In this document: positions 10,861 through 22,489 of the stretch, piece by piece
Layout: every line of letters starts with the position of its first letter
How positions within the stretch are numbered: the first letter of the stretch is position 1
Assembly (NCBI GenBank): GCA_944548615.1
Contig: OX155964.1
Coordinates: 13,968,587-14,032,586 of the forward strand
Source: Micropterix aruncella
Taxonomy: Eukaryota; Arthropoda; Insecta; Lepidoptera; Micropterigidae
DNA: 64,000 nt
Reading direction: 5' to 3'
Position numbers and translations under genes: made by a program
The notes under the pieces: model-generated
Seen by the model: only the letters and a program-made list of their open reading frames with translations
Told to the model about the DNA's origin: nothing
Databases searched by the model: none

Positions 10861-12830
10861 AGAAATATGGAATATGTATATTTCTCTTTGTTATTAGTAT
10901 AATGAAGAAATATTAGGTTACTTGCCGAACCAAACTCAAGGGATCTTTATATATTTTAATTTTCTCCTCAGTTTTATTCCACTGTGAAATTTCACGGTAG
11001 GAGATGAGAGTGAGTAAGTGCGACCCGAACTGCAAACCCCCGGGAAATTAAAGGGACTTGTTTATCATTTTAATTTATCTGTCATCGTCTTGTGTAACTC
11101 GAGTACTACTCCCAATTCTCAGAGTAGGCAGGCAGTTTAAAAACGCTGTATTAATCTTAAGCTACTGCGATGAACGTAATAAATTAAGGCTTGGGGAATA
11201 AATGCTAAAATGTATGGTGTTATTCATCGTTCAAGAAATGACGATCAAACCTGTGACGAGAAGACATATTTTTGAAGACATAATTGTTTGCAAAAATATT
11301 CCTGCAAACTGTTATTCATAGCTTGATATTAACATTATCGAAAATGGAGTCAGGTATTCTCCATTGTACGTTTAAGTAAACAAGCTGAATCGTAATTGCC
11401 AAAAAATATCCGGAGATATCGAAATCATTATTATGTAGACATTGTTGTTATAAACTTTAAAAGATGATGAATAAATATAGAATTTTTAACCTTTGACTGG
11501 TATACATATTTCTGGACACGTAAACAGTAAACAACAGTAAAAACATACACATTTTATACCAAGTATAAAATTGTGTGAGGTATCTTACAGAAAACAAAAT
11601 GGTTTTCTTACAGTTTATCTTCTTTTTTTCAAAAGTGACTTAACAATTATTTGATAATTTTTATTTTTACGCATTGAAAACAAATGTTTATGTGAAATAC
11701 ACTTTTATTAAAAATAATAATTATTATAATATTTAATATAATTCTAAAAGTATTAATTAAATATTGTTTTAAATATTTAAAGTTTTTTATTTTAATAAAA
11801 GTTGTTGACTGAAAAAGAAAACCCTCTACACCGAGTAGCGGGACATCTGGCGGCCATATCCAAACCCTTACGGCTCGTGACGTATTCGCTTTGATGTAAT
11901 TTTTTTCTAAGATAAGCTATTGTCTGGTATACCTACTGTGGTAGTGCTAGAAATCTGTTCGGAAAGCAGGTCTTAAACTTCATTTGCCAAAGAAGATAGT
12001 GTGGAAGGTTTTAAGAAAACGTTTACAGACATGCGTCCATACCGACAGTTTACCATAGAAAATGGGACATTCTTTTATGGAAACACTGTATTTCGTCTAG
12101 GTCTTATTAGACCCATGTATGCCAGTTTAGGATTTAAAAAGGAATCAACGAATTAGTAGAGCTAAAAGTAATAAACCTAAACAAACCGAATGAATATTGC
12201 TGATTGAGACACGTGGAAAAGTATTTTAACTGCATGAGGATTTGGCTGATCAGACTGTTTCCAAAAATGAAATTTACAGTTCATATAAATGTGTATTAGT
12301 AATTAGAAGGAGCCTTTGAGATATTTTTGTATCTCACGCCTATCATCTTACATCACTTAATTGATTCTGCAATGACTCTTATTTATAGTTCTCCACTCTT
12401 AGCCGCTGAATAAGGTAAAATCGCATTTCATTATGTGTTTAGGCCCTGATATTTTGCAATACTCTACTCATACTTCCTTTTTAACAAGGCGAAACCGCGT
12501 GCTGTATCCATATTTAGATATCGCTTGCTAAATTTATATTCAGCGCACCTGAAAGTCGTCATAACATGTTTCATTAGTGCCATTTAGCATGCATTGTATT
12601 GCTATATGCTGGCTTTTAACTCTTTGCCGTAAAGTATGGAATTTTTTGATGTATTCACTGTTAGAGGGCGATGTAAATAACATATAATATATGTTATTAT
12701 ATGATTAATCCTTGATGAAGATTCTTTTGTTAGAACGCCCGCTTCGTCAGATGCGTCGGCGCCACTGTCGCTCATTTTAGAATTGTCCCACTAGAAGATA
12801 TGTGTATGCACCAGCAAAAAAAAACTAATA
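10861..12830. other. Mostly featureless AT-rich stretch
   Basis: No gene or clear mobile element. A 10-bp-arm hairpin (AATAACATAT, loop AAT) lies at 12676-12698. A GC-richer patch around 11815-11900 has no ORF. Confidence 0.4.
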
Positions 12831-12873
12831 AAAATGCTCACGGGATAAAATAAACACTGATGTAAACCCTCAA

Positions 12874-12960
12874 CCCCCCCCCCCCCATCCTCACCAGAGA
12901 CCCCCCCTCCTCCCTTCTCCAAATCTCACTTAACCCCCACCCATCACCCCAATCCCTCCT
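12874..12960. repeat. C-rich low-complexity tract
   Basis: Thirteen consecutive C at 12874-12886, then CCCCCCTCC-type sequence. Its ORFs are compositional artefacts. Confidence 0.9.
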
Positions 12961-13019
12961 GCCCCTCGGCTCGTGTCGCTTGTATAAGAGATATTGCAAC
13001 CAAAATTTAACAATGTGGT

Positions 13020-13245
13020 TTCGGCCCAACGATGCATTTGGTTACCGAAATTCAAGTCTAAGTCCAATATTTCGAGGTTTAAGTGTGACCAGCGCGATCC
13101 CTGGTGGACTGATTTCAATCGTAATCTTTTTAACTCTTGGCATGACCAAATGACATGGCATGCCAAATTTCAGCTCAATCGTATGAAGCGTGTGGGCTCT
13201 ATCGTGAAGGAAAACACACATACACACACACACACACACACTGAT
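13020..13245 (+). mobile_element. RTE/SINE-like 3' end with (CA)n tail
   Basis: The end reads CCAAATTTCAGCTCAATCG, then GGGCTCTATCGTGAAGG, then a (AC)n run at 13213-13241. A TTTCAGCTCAATCGGTT-like motif before a dinucleotide tail is usual for RTE-clade LINEs and their SINEs in insects (family knowledge). No coding sequence remains. Confidence 0.5.
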
Positions 13246-13310
13246 ACACAGAAGTGCATTCACAATACTTTTCTTTGCTAGAAGAGTAAATTGGAACGCA
13301 AAGAAGAAAT

Positions 13311-13494
13311 TGTACCTGGCTGCGCTATTTTTAAAAGCCTCCATTAACCTATCTTGCACGACTTCGTAAGTATCCGCCAAGGCTTCTAATCCCTTAGCAA
13401 ACTCCTGCGGATTGTCGACTGCTATTTTGGAGTTTTGGTCTGGTACGTACCCTAGCATTTTATGGTATCTTCCATCAATATAAGGCTCGAGCAA
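13311..13494 (-). pseudogene. Gypsy-type integrase C-terminal remnant
   Basis: About 61 codons on the minus strand read coherently from LEPYIDGRYHKMLGYVPD to ALADTYEVVQDRLMEAFKNS, followed by AARYN. The pattern "loop, then a helix with YEVVQ.RL..AF..SA.RYN" is found just after the catalytic core of LTR-retrotransposon integrases, before the GPY-type tail (family knowledge). A TAA stop lies directly upstream in frame. After RYN the frame runs into low-complexity sequence and the (CA)n tail of the neighbouring repeat. The core DDE domain, protease and reverse transcriptase are absent. A host exon is a less likely reading. Confidence 0.55.
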
Positions 13495-13499
13495 ACATT

Positions 13500-14470
13500 A
13501 GGTACGAGGGTGAAAAACCTGTCGCGATATTTGTGTGATTGTTTAGAGCATTTTGTATCAAATAAATATATTTATCACACATGGGACAGGAAACCGATTG
13601 GTTTAACCTTATCGTCTAATTTTACAAAAGAATTATCAATTTTTAATCGTACCAATTTCTATGAATCGAAATCATAAATGGAGCTATATTGATTAATGGC
13701 CCTACGGTTGTCAATTGGCCGTGCCACAAACAGACGTTGTCAGAAATGATATCGCAGCAACGCTTATGTCTGAAAGTCCTCCAGACTAAGCTGTCATTGC
13801 TCGTCTCTTCAACGCTCTTATTGATCACCATTATCTCATAAAATTTAATATTTGCGGCTAAATGAGGCAGGTTTTACTGCATAGTGTTACCAATGTTACA
13901 GATCTAGATTGCCCCGAATGTACTGCCATATTCGTTTAGTCGACAAAAATACACTAATTCATACAAAATACATTTGCTGTAATCTACTACAAAGTAGTCC
14001 TGTTGGTAACGCACACACTACTTTCAGCGGTTCTACCACAGAGAAAAAGACTTTTGGAACTATGAAGTTTAACAGGAACGCCGCATTAAATTTAAATCGG
14101 TTTCTTTCAGCGGAATTTTGAACTTGGGGGAGGGGGGATTAACCAAAACTCATGAGCCATGTCTGGAGAGTAAGAAGCCTGAATGTCGAAATGCGGGATC
14201 CTGCATAGCCAAAGTCCACACTTGTCCACTGACATTGTCATGTCGGCTTGATGAGACGGCGAAGTCTCGACGTCGTCAGCGATTTCTTACCATATCGGTT
14301 AAAGAAATTATTTATTTCCACACTGTTAACTCCAATTCTTGACTACCATTATGTTTGCGATATATGTGTGTTATATGAGCCCGTGAGTTTATTTTGAATA
14401 AGCTGTAGCGTCTGCAAAATATCTGCCTGAGGTATGTCTTTAACTTGCGAAAGTTCGATCAGTTAGCTGC
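13500..14470. other. Nothing recognised
   Basis: Several 60-75 codon ORFs with no recognisable family or shared repeat. Confidence 0.4.
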
Positions 14471-14478
14471 TTTCGGCT

Positions 14479-14757
14479 TGTTTGTTTGTTTGTTTGTTTA
14501 TACTCTTTATTATGAAATGTCACAATGGGCGGGCTTATTGTCATATGACAATCTCTTACAACCAACCCTACTATGACGTGTTATATGTATATGTGCGTGT
14601 AACATGTTTGTAAGTGTGTGTCTTGTTATTGCATTCCATCGACAGAATTGAAAATGCAATTCCGTTAATTTGATCCCAACGGAAAATAGTGACCCAGCCG
14701 GGAATCGAACCCGGGACCTTACAATGTAAGATCAGGCGACCTAACCACTATTGTGGC
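14479..14757 (-). mobile_element. tRNA-derived SINE, copy 1
   Basis: Read on the minus strand, the element starts with a tRNA-like head. It has an A-box-like TAGTGGTTAGGTCG (complement of about 14737-14750) and a perfect B box GGTTCGATTCC (complement of 14701-14711). A tRNA-unrelated body follows. Its 3' end has the palindrome ATTGTCATATGACAAT (14537-14552), AAGCCCGCCCATTGTGACA, AATAAAGAGTA and a (CAAA)n tail. Other copies lie at 55.3 and 63.7 kb. The 3' module is shared with LINE tails in this window, so the SINE was probably mobilised by that LINE (inference). Confidence 0.9.
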
Positions 14758-14759
14758 TT

Positions 14760-15745
14760 CCTATTCGCGATCGAAGAAATTTGATGTAAAAGCCTGTGCA
14801 GCAATGCAAGAATGATGTTATGTAATCTTAATCCTCCGAAATTATGTAATGGAAAAAATTTATGACTTCAAATAAAACTAATAAAAAACTGTTTAATGGA
14901 ATGTGTAGTTTTAATTAATTATGATAGAGATGAGATAGTTTTGATTCGAAAAATTCCAGTGATTTTATGAGAATTGCTGTTCAACAAAAGTGTGCTTTTC
15001 TCATAAAAAAGCACAGGGTCAAACCCTTAATGTGGCTGTAGTAGACATAACAGGAGAATGTTTCCCTCTTAAGACAAATTTACATGACCGTTTCGCATGT
15101 GTCAAGATGTAATATTTACGTTTTGGCATCAGGAGTCAACACAATCAATGTATCAAAAGAAAAAAATATGTACAACATATCGATAATGTTATTGCTATAT
15201 TTTTAATGGTATGTCAAAAATAACTCACTAAATAAATGAACTAATGAAGTTTCGTATTTGAGTATGCGATGTTTTGGCCAAGAAATCCACCAAGATTTTG
15301 TTTGATATTAAAACCTCTTCCTAAATAATAAAAGTTGTTTTCTCTTTTGGCTAATATTGGCATTGGATGAAATTGATTGCGGATAAATTAATTGATGCAC
15401 TACCGATTCGTTTGTTTTCCTCAAAGCGAATATTTTTTTAACCATTGGTCAATGCTAATTAAATGCATTTTTTATTTGTTTATTCTTTATCCGTGTTCCT
15501 TAATGCAGAATTTTCGTTCCTGGTTGACGTAGTAATATGTCTATGCAAATTTGGAAAAACTGAGCGTGAAAAATAGCGCATCGACACGGAAGGCGGTTTT
15601 TCCTTTTTAACGAATTAGATGGACTTCTGCATTGCGACGTTTGTGAGTACTCCCATAAATTACTATATTTGATAAGAAATAGATTTAGAAATAGGATAAA
15701 TATTTAATTTCCGAAATATGGTGTTATAAGTATAGTGATAATGCG
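14760..15745. other. Nothing recognised
   Basis: AT-rich, no ORF above 60 codons, no clear repeat. Confidence 0.4.
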
Positions 15746-15749
15746 TAAC

Positions 15750-15935
15750 ATTTATTTATTTATTTATTTTAAACATAACATGCAGAATTCATAAATTGGT
15801 CATACTAAGTAATGGTGCGAAGTAAACGACTACCCACATATACATGACCATGCTCAGCGCATGCCGAACTAGGCCGAATATAGCCTGTATCTGGGCATAC
15901 GATTTTCAGACTTGGGTGGAGAAGCATAACTGACG
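15750..15935 (-). mobile_element. Possible LINE/SINE 3' fragment with (AAAT)n tail
   Basis: On the minus strand, a moderately GC-rich block (15780-15935) runs into AAAATAAATAAATAAATG. This is the arrangement of a truncated retroposon. No second copy was found in the window. Confidence 0.35.
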
Positions 15936-16320
15936 TGTGTACTCATACACATACATATATACATATATAGATACATATAATTAAATACAAATTACGTCTC
16001 TCATACTTCTCAGTTATCGTAACAGATTGACAAATGTACTTATTTTCTAAGATTCTAATATCTAATTATTCAATAACGTTATTCCACTGGCTTACATATA
16101 ACACATTATATTATACTTTATTCCACTCGCTTACATATAATATCTAACTGACCAAAATAATTTATCAATATTATTTTAAAATATTAAAAACAAAAAATAA
16201 AATAAGCATACGAAATAGAAAAATGTATATAATTTAAAATGCGTACCAAAATTATAAATTTCATATCAAAATTTAAATTTAAAATCTTTGTATATTCATA
16301 TGCAAGCCCTCAATATAATA

Positions 16321-16450
16321 TTAAGATCAATCGTCTTTTTCTGGTACAAAAAAAAAGTATTTTGCCAGTCGTAATGGTGAAACCGAAATTTCTATACTAA
16401 TTGCGTTGCATTGGTAAATCTGTATATTACAACGTTTACATACGTAAACA
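16321..16450 (+). repeat. Low-copy repeat H, copy 1
   Basis: Contains GCCAGTCGTAATGGTGAAAC and TGTATATTACAACG, and is related to 36186-36330 and 44430-44515. Class unknown. Confidence 0.5.
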
Positions 16451-16550
16451 AGCCTGGTATCGTCAAATTTTTCGATTAAACGTAACGCCGTTAGGTCTGG
16501 GTACGTTTTTTCGAAGTACGGCGCGTTAGCCGCGTCGTAGAAAAAAACGT

Positions 16551-16893
16551 GAGCTCTTGTCCACTGCACGGTTTTTTACGGCGTACGACGCGTTAGGTAC
16601 ATACATTTTGTAAACAACTTTAAGGTGACGCAATAATTGTCAGCCGTGGAAAAGTGCGGTGCCATGGACAAGCTCTCATACACTGCCATACAACACTGAT
16701 ATGAATTTCGCCGTAAATAAACACGCCTCGCCGAGGGGGAAATACTATGCATACGGCGGCGGCACCGTGTCGTTTTTATGAAGTGTCCGTGGACAAGGTT
16801 CTATAGTCTATCTATAGTGATTCATACCCCACTGACGACACGGCAAATAAACCAAGGATTTCACGGCGAAATGAACATGTGTGGACAAGAGGG
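16551..16893. mobile_element. Possible MITE with GTCCAC-type inverted ends
   Basis: AGCTCTTGTCCAC (16552-16564) faces GTGGACAAGAGGGCT (16879-16893), giving 13-14 bp inverted ends around about 340 bp. Two further GGACAAG motifs lie inside (near 16666 and 16790), along with several CGGCG blocks. No ORF is present. The nested motifs suggest either one element with subterminal repeats or a second, smaller insertion. Confidence 0.45.
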
Positions 16894-17840
16894 CTGCCAC
16901 ATAATTGTATAACAATAACACAATTGAACTGGATCCCAATGCATTCCATAGCATCCTATAGAATTTATCAATCAGTGAAACAAATCACGATACTGCGATA
17001 TCTTCGTCATGAAACGAATTAGACATTGTAAAGTAATAGAAAGAGCGTTGAAAGAATGTAACCTTGACGTACTTAAAGGACTCGAAAAATATTCCTTTAC
17101 TCTGACTTGTTAAATTACGTATTATTCCGCAATAACCAGCATAAACCCTCCCTCTTCGGAAAATCTCCGTCGATATTCAACGGAAAAATAATTTAATCAA
17201 AGAAGCCATTCAAAATTAACGAGGGAAGGAAGCAATATTGAATATTGCGCTCTGTTATGGTTAGAGCCGATACGAATTTATCAATATCGGAACGAATTTG
17301 CAAAGACAATTCAATTTTATTAAGCGTGTCAATTGAAGACTGTTCTACTGTACTGAACAGATAAGGCTTATTGATATCGGTCAGCAATAGAGAATAAGCT
17401 TTAATGTATCATTGGAGCAAAGACAATTGAACTCATTTATCACGTGCGATAAAATTTGCTTACTCATGAACGGTTTCTGACCATATCCTTACGATAGTTC
17501 TCTGGCGGATATTTCACATAATGTTTTAGTAAAAAAACCAAGTAGGTACCTATACTATATATTTTTATCTATTCATATAATTTAATTAAAATGTAATTTA
17601 CAACATTTCTAATTTCTAGATGTTAGAAATATTCTTTTGATAGTTAGATTTCTTAATGTGCTTACGAGTCTATCAAATTTATTTGCCTTCTCTTCTATTA
17701 TTGGTTATCAAAGTCTATTTGTGCATATATAGGTATACACAACTGACATTATTCATGAAATCTTTCAAAACGTTTTCTTTCTTTCTCATAAGTATCAAAT
17801 ATATATACATAAGTAATTCAACTGCTAAAAGAAATAGAAA
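16894..17840. other. Nothing recognised
   Basis: No supportable gene or repeat. Confidence 0.4.
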
Positions 17841-17848
17841 TAACAAGA

Positions 17849-18212
17849 TAAATCGTGAACTTAACTTCACGTTGTTGCGAATTTCAGAATAGAAATGGCA
17901 AGATTTTATAAGTCTTTTGCCGATTTTATAGTGGAATTGAGTTTTATTTTTTTTGTTGAGGACCATATTTTAGGGCAATTTAGTTTTATGAGCATTTTAC
18001 CAAAATTTTACATAATTTATTATAATATTAGAGTCCTGTCCACCTAGAACGGGCTAGTCCCAGTTGGGTGACAGAATCAAATAAGCTAAAAATTAAGGTT
18101 TTGCCATTCGGTTCCTGTCATTTTTGTAAGCAAAAACAATGTTTTATAGTAATCATTTCTTAAATAAATAAATAAAATAAATCGTGAACTTAATTTCATG
18201 TCGTTGCGAATT
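17849..18212 (+). repeat. LINE-tail fragment between diverged 34-bp direct repeats
   Basis: AAATCGTGAACTTAACTTCA (17849 onward) returns at 18177 as AAATCGTGAACTTAATTTCA, and both continue to GTTGCGAATT. Between them, about 18025-18178 resembles a LINE 3' fragment: AACGGGCTAGTCCCAGTTGG, then a TTAAATAAATAAATAAAATA tail. The repeat is longer and more diverged than a normal target-site duplication, so a local duplication is also possible. Confidence 0.5.
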
Positions 18213-18552
18213 GAAGGCGTTTATTTTCGACGTCGATAAGCGTAAAATTTTGACAATATTCAGGTGAAATTTAGTCTAAAACCAAAAATAAACGGCTTCT
18301 AAACGTAACCAGTGCGTGATATTGGGTTGGCGGCAAGAAAGTTAATTTGTCGTATTGTTTGTAGTATGCAAGAATATTTATATGGGTGAGAAAGGTACAC
18401 GAGAAAGGCTCTGCGCGAAAGGACAGGGTGAAGACAGATGGAGAACAGCAAAATGCAGGCACGCAAGAGGAGCTCTTGTAAGACCCAACCTCCGACTGAC
18501 GAGGTATTATTTGGGTCTGTCTAGGTTATTATGCGCACTCGACATTGTAGGC

Positions 18553-18589
18553 TTAAGAGACACATACACCCAGTGTATGTGTCTCTTAA
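18553..18589. repeat. Perfect hairpin, 17-bp arms, 3-nt loop
   Basis: TTAAGAGACACATACAC (18553-18569) pairs exactly with 18573-18589 around the loop CCA. Confidence 0.9.
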
Positions 18590-18629
18590 CTGATTATACA
18601 CATACGCACATACACACATTCTGGTTGTC

Positions 18630-18840
18630 GTGTATGAGTTAACTTGTCGGGATTGCGGAATGGAGACAGCGGAGCATATGATCCGTGCATACCCAGTATA
18701 ATTTACAAGAAGAGAGGATCACGGAAAATTACTCCGTAGGTTTAGAGGAAATATGCGAGACTCAACCTCCGTGTATTCTGCAAATAGCATCTCATGTGAG
18801 TTGGCTGTAGGAATTGTAAGCAAGAAAGTATTACGAGGTC
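18630..18840 (+). pseudogene. Jockey/CR1-like LINE ORF2 C-terminal fossil
   Basis: One frame reads LTCRDCGMETAEHMIRAYPV, a stop, then FTRREDHGKLLRRFRGNM. This matches the terminal zinc-binding motif (C-x2-C ... H ... C) found after the reverse transcriptase of many insect non-LTR elements (family knowledge). The last ligand Cys has become Tyr (AYPV instead of ACPV). The stop after PV and loss of frame later show that the copy is dead. The reverse transcriptase core itself is missing. The hairpin at 18553 lies just upstream and may mark a rearranged junction. Confidence 0.7.
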
Positions 18841-18899
18841 AACTACAAAGGCAACTGCATGGAGAGCAAGTGCAGGTATCAGACTGCTGATAACCAACC

Positions 18900-20040
18900 C
18901 TAAACTGAATCATCGGGTTATGGGAAAAGGATGATGATAAATCATTTTGTAACGCCCTGTCATAGTTTTTAATTTATCCTTGAGACAAAGGAGTCAAAGG
19001 CGAGTTTTATACTCCTTTAAACTTTTTGCATGGATAGTCTCTCTCTGTATTTATTCCGATAATGCTAAGGTAAATACATTTTTAAAACGCCCATTGAATC
19101 TGTAGACTCTTTTCATCATCCATTTGAAAGACAGTCGCTTTTCTTTGAATATTTTATGCCATTCGAATAAAATCTTTTCAGTAAACTCTTCAGAAATTTT
19201 TGAATACACGTGAAAAAATCTATTTACTCCTTCAATTTCATTTTAAGGAAAAAATCTTATAAATATTTTTTTTGGAAAATTCAACAAAAACCCGAGTTTA
19301 TTTTACAGGAGTTACAAACAGCAAAGTTTACCATTAAAAAATGCGAATAATATAAAACAAATATATTCAAAGTAGTTGTAGGCACGTTATAGATTTTTTA
19401 CATTTTGAACTCTGCAAAAATGGAAACTTGGACAAAGGTTGAAGGACTCATCAATGATGATGCGTTCTGCAGTTCGATGTGTACATAAAAAAATATACGG
19501 AGCATGACAAAATAATTTGATTCCTTAGGTTAAAGAACTGGGATGTAGCTCGGGCTTCATCTTCTTATTTTTGGATTGCAGTCACCTTTGCTGCATAGGA
19601 TAGAAATAAGTAAACGTGGACGAACCACGGAAACGAAGGATGGGCAGATTAGGCGAGGCTGCAACAGTAGTCCTTACCATAATCACTCATGTCAGTGAGT
19701 TTCGCACTCATTGAAACATTTCTGAAGCGCACTTTTTGGCATAACCTACAGAAAGTTCAGTTATTATTCCTATGTCTTATGCAAGATTTAGGCCCGTTAA
19801 TAATGGGCATTTAAATAGCTGCGTTCATATATTAAGCTTATTGGCTGATCCCAAAAAGAAAAAAATATTGTTAAAAGTGAATTATATTGCCAGTAAAATG
19901 AATCGTTTGACGGCTCGCTGCTTCCATATGTCGCGGGCAGTCGACTAGCGCATGACCTTGCGTCGGTGGAGCCGCTAGCCCCTCATGCATCTACTCATCA
20001 GACTACAAATATGACAATAATTGTCCTCTCTCACTCTCAG
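18900..20040. other. Nothing recognised
   Basis: No ORF or repeat that I can support. GC content rises slightly after 19900. Confidence 0.4.
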
Positions 20041-20056
20041 CCGATGCTAAAGACAA

Positions 20057-20706
20057 CTAGAGTTGTCAAATACAACGGGCGAACCCGTCACCTCAGGAAG
20101 TTTAAACGAAATGAACGTTAATGAAGTTTAAACGAAACGAAATGAACGCAGAAGACTTAGGACAAAACAGTCCACCATAAAGCTCCGCCACATGCCCGTA
20201 AGAGGCCAACGCCTTACCCGCGAGATAACCAGGTATGTTACCCAGCGGGCTTACACTCACGCCATTACTTCCAGTTTACTCCGGTCTCTCGACTGGTTAC
20301 AAGTTCGAGGTCGCTTGCGCGGTCCTCTCCCTTACGAAGCGGTGAAACGCGGACCACGGCATCCTTTGCCCGGCTGTTCACCCGGAATCGGGTAGCCGAT
20401 GGTCTTTTCAAGAGCAGTCACCATAAGGTCAGCAACCACCCCCGCTCTATAGGAAACAGTACTGCTTCCAGACTCCCCCGACTGTTAGTCAGAATGCACA
20501 ATCGATTGGCTTACACCGCACGGTGCGCAGACCGTCCAGGAGCGCCAGAAGGTTGACTCCTATGGAAAACTAGCCCTAAGGCCAGAGTTCTAACCGGTCT
20601 CGAACTTCATGCGTGGAGGCCGACGGGTGGGTGTTAACCCGTGAGTGTGACCAACCCTGAACAAAATGGGTCTTCGTGGCCAACTCAGCAAGGGCCCATT
20701 AGCTCC
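20057..20706 (-). mobile_element. Family A retroposon, copy 2, with perfect 16-bp duplication
   Basis: A complete copy on the minus strand, 650 bp. It is bracketed by identical CCGATGCTAAAGACAA at 20041-20056 and 20707-20722. On the element's own strand the duplication starts TTGTCTTTAGC. The 3' end reads ACGGGTTCGCCCGT, then GTTGT-ATTTG-ACAAC, then CTAG. The long exact duplication is strong evidence for target-primed retroposition and for fairly recent insertion compared with the other copies. ORFs inside are not shared with other copies. Confidence 0.85.
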
Positions 20707-20808
20707 CCGATGCTAAAGACAAAGAGCTCACGAGCTAGAAGAATGTATACGTAACAATGGGAAGGAGAGAGGGAATAATATATGCGCTGATACTTTAAAA
20801 TTGCCCCC

Positions 20809-20899
20809 ATAATATATATGTCAAATGACTACCGAGAGAATATATATGATATGTAAGATGACTACCGAATATAATATATATATGTAAGATGACTATGAG
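20809..20899. repeat. Short tandem array, period about 32 bp
   Basis: About 2.5 units of GATGACTACCGA followed by an AT stretch ending ATATGTAA. Confidence 0.7.
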
Positions 20900-21341
20900 A
20901 AATGGTTCTTACCAGAAAATAAAAACTTTGGCTTTAAATCGCACTGGAAATACTAGTGGGTAAAAATATATTCCGTCATGATTATGAAACGGAAACCGCC
21001 AAAAATAGGCAATAAAAATCTTTAGCCCCACTATTTTTGCGCAGGTACTGAAATTTATCGCTGTCATCACGTCAATCGCCTTTCATCCATCAGCGTCAAT
21101 TGAAGGAGCATTGACATGTTATTATAGGAAACTGTTTACCCTGCGTACGTTGAACGCATAAATGGCGTTATGTCTGCGTGGGATCAATCTGCCTGCAGAT
21201 GTCAGTTGCGAGGCGAAAGGTGAAGTGGTCGTTATGGGATCGAGGAAGCCATTTATTGTTTTATCTATAGGAAAAATGGAAAGGTCTCATATTGATGCCA
21301 ATATCCGGATCCATTGGCTTAGTAGAGTATCGAAATGTCGC

Positions 21342-21852
21342 AGTAAGCTATGGTTAATGACAGATTTTATGCCGATAAATATACAATACTGATAACAAAA
21401 TTATCAAGTGCGTAGTTTACTCGCGCAGAGGGTCCCAACCCTCGGTAAGTGGTTCCTGCTATGAAACATTTTTACAAACATTTTATCATGAATAGTCTGT
21501 TTCTATACGTCGCTAAGAACGTATAAAATATTATTGCTTATTAGTCTCCAATAGTTAAAGACTTCTCAACGTTTGTAGAAACAAACTATAAAAATTAGGG
21601 TATACACCTAGTAAGCTATGGTTAGTGACAGATTTTATGCCGAGAAATATACAATACTGATAACAAAATAATCAAGTTCGTATTTTACTCCCGCGCCGAG
21701 GGTTCCAACCCTCGGTAAGTGACCCACATTTTATCATGAATAATCTATTTCTATACGTCGCTAGGAACGTATAAAATATTATTGCATATTAGTCTCCAAT
21801 AGTTAAAGACTTCCCAACGTTTGTAGAAACAAACTATAAAAAATAGGGTATA
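21342..21852. repeat. Tandem duplication, unit about 268 bp
   Basis: The block starting AGTAAGCTATGGTTAATGAC at 21342 is repeated from 21610 as AGTAAGCTATGGTTAGTGAC, through to ACAAACTATAAAAA. The second unit lacks about 25 bp after GGTAAGTG. It contains a perfect hairpin at 21696-21715 (CCGAGGGTT, CC, AACCCTCGG) that is broken in unit 1. Confidence 0.9.
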
Positions 21853-21855
21853 CAT

Positions 21856-22480
21856 CTATCAAGGATTTCTTATTTTCGTTGATTTTTATTAATTACTTTT
21901 GCAATAATTTATGTACTTTGACAAATTTTTGAATTACTCTTTCACACTGTAAATTTAAACAATTTCGTCATTTTTTAATGTGAATGTAGTGGTATTCTCG
22001 ATATAATAATGACTATTATTAATTATTAAGAAATTTACTCTATCATTCATTGTTGAATTGAGTAACTAATTTGATTAATTTAATATTCACTCATGAGCAA
22101 TGAATCTGGGTCACTAACATAACTATCATATCTCGGAAACTAAGAATACAAGCTTATCAAATAAAAAGTATTTTATAAGCAATTTCATACTACTCAAATA
22201 AAAATGATTAAACTCCTTAGTTGCGGTAAATTATAGCTTTCAAAAGGCTAAAACACAATACATGTTTTTTTTAAATCGAACTACGAATTCACTGCGTTTG
22301 TTTTTGATTTTGATTCTGTTATCTCAAAAAATAAAATATAACATGGTATTCAATATTCATTATTAATATGGTAATTATTGAATAAGCTAGCACTCTTAGT
22401 TTCCCATATATTCATACGTTTATGTTGGTGACCTGGATTCATTGCTCTTTAGTGTACTTGGTCATTCATTCATAACTGTG
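21856..22480. other. Nothing recognised
   Basis: AT-rich with no clear feature. Confidence 0.4.
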
Positions 22481-22489
22481 AAGTTGAAT

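Noticed and set aside
12838..13166. Gly/Arg-rich ORFs
   Set aside because: They come from a C-rich tract.
13042..13494. A 150-codon minus ORF as a single gene
   Set aside because: Only the first 61 codons look like integrase; the rest is (CA)n and an unrelated repeat read in the same frame.
14695..14757. A functional tRNA gene
   Set aside because: The tRNA-like head continues into a SINE body, and the same arrangement recurs at 55.3 and 63.7 kb.
20057..20706. Family A as a Helitron (hairpin near the 3' end, then CTAG)
   Set aside because: Helitrons make no target duplication. Four copies here have 11-16 bp duplications, and the CTAG end is not kept in copies 1 and 5.
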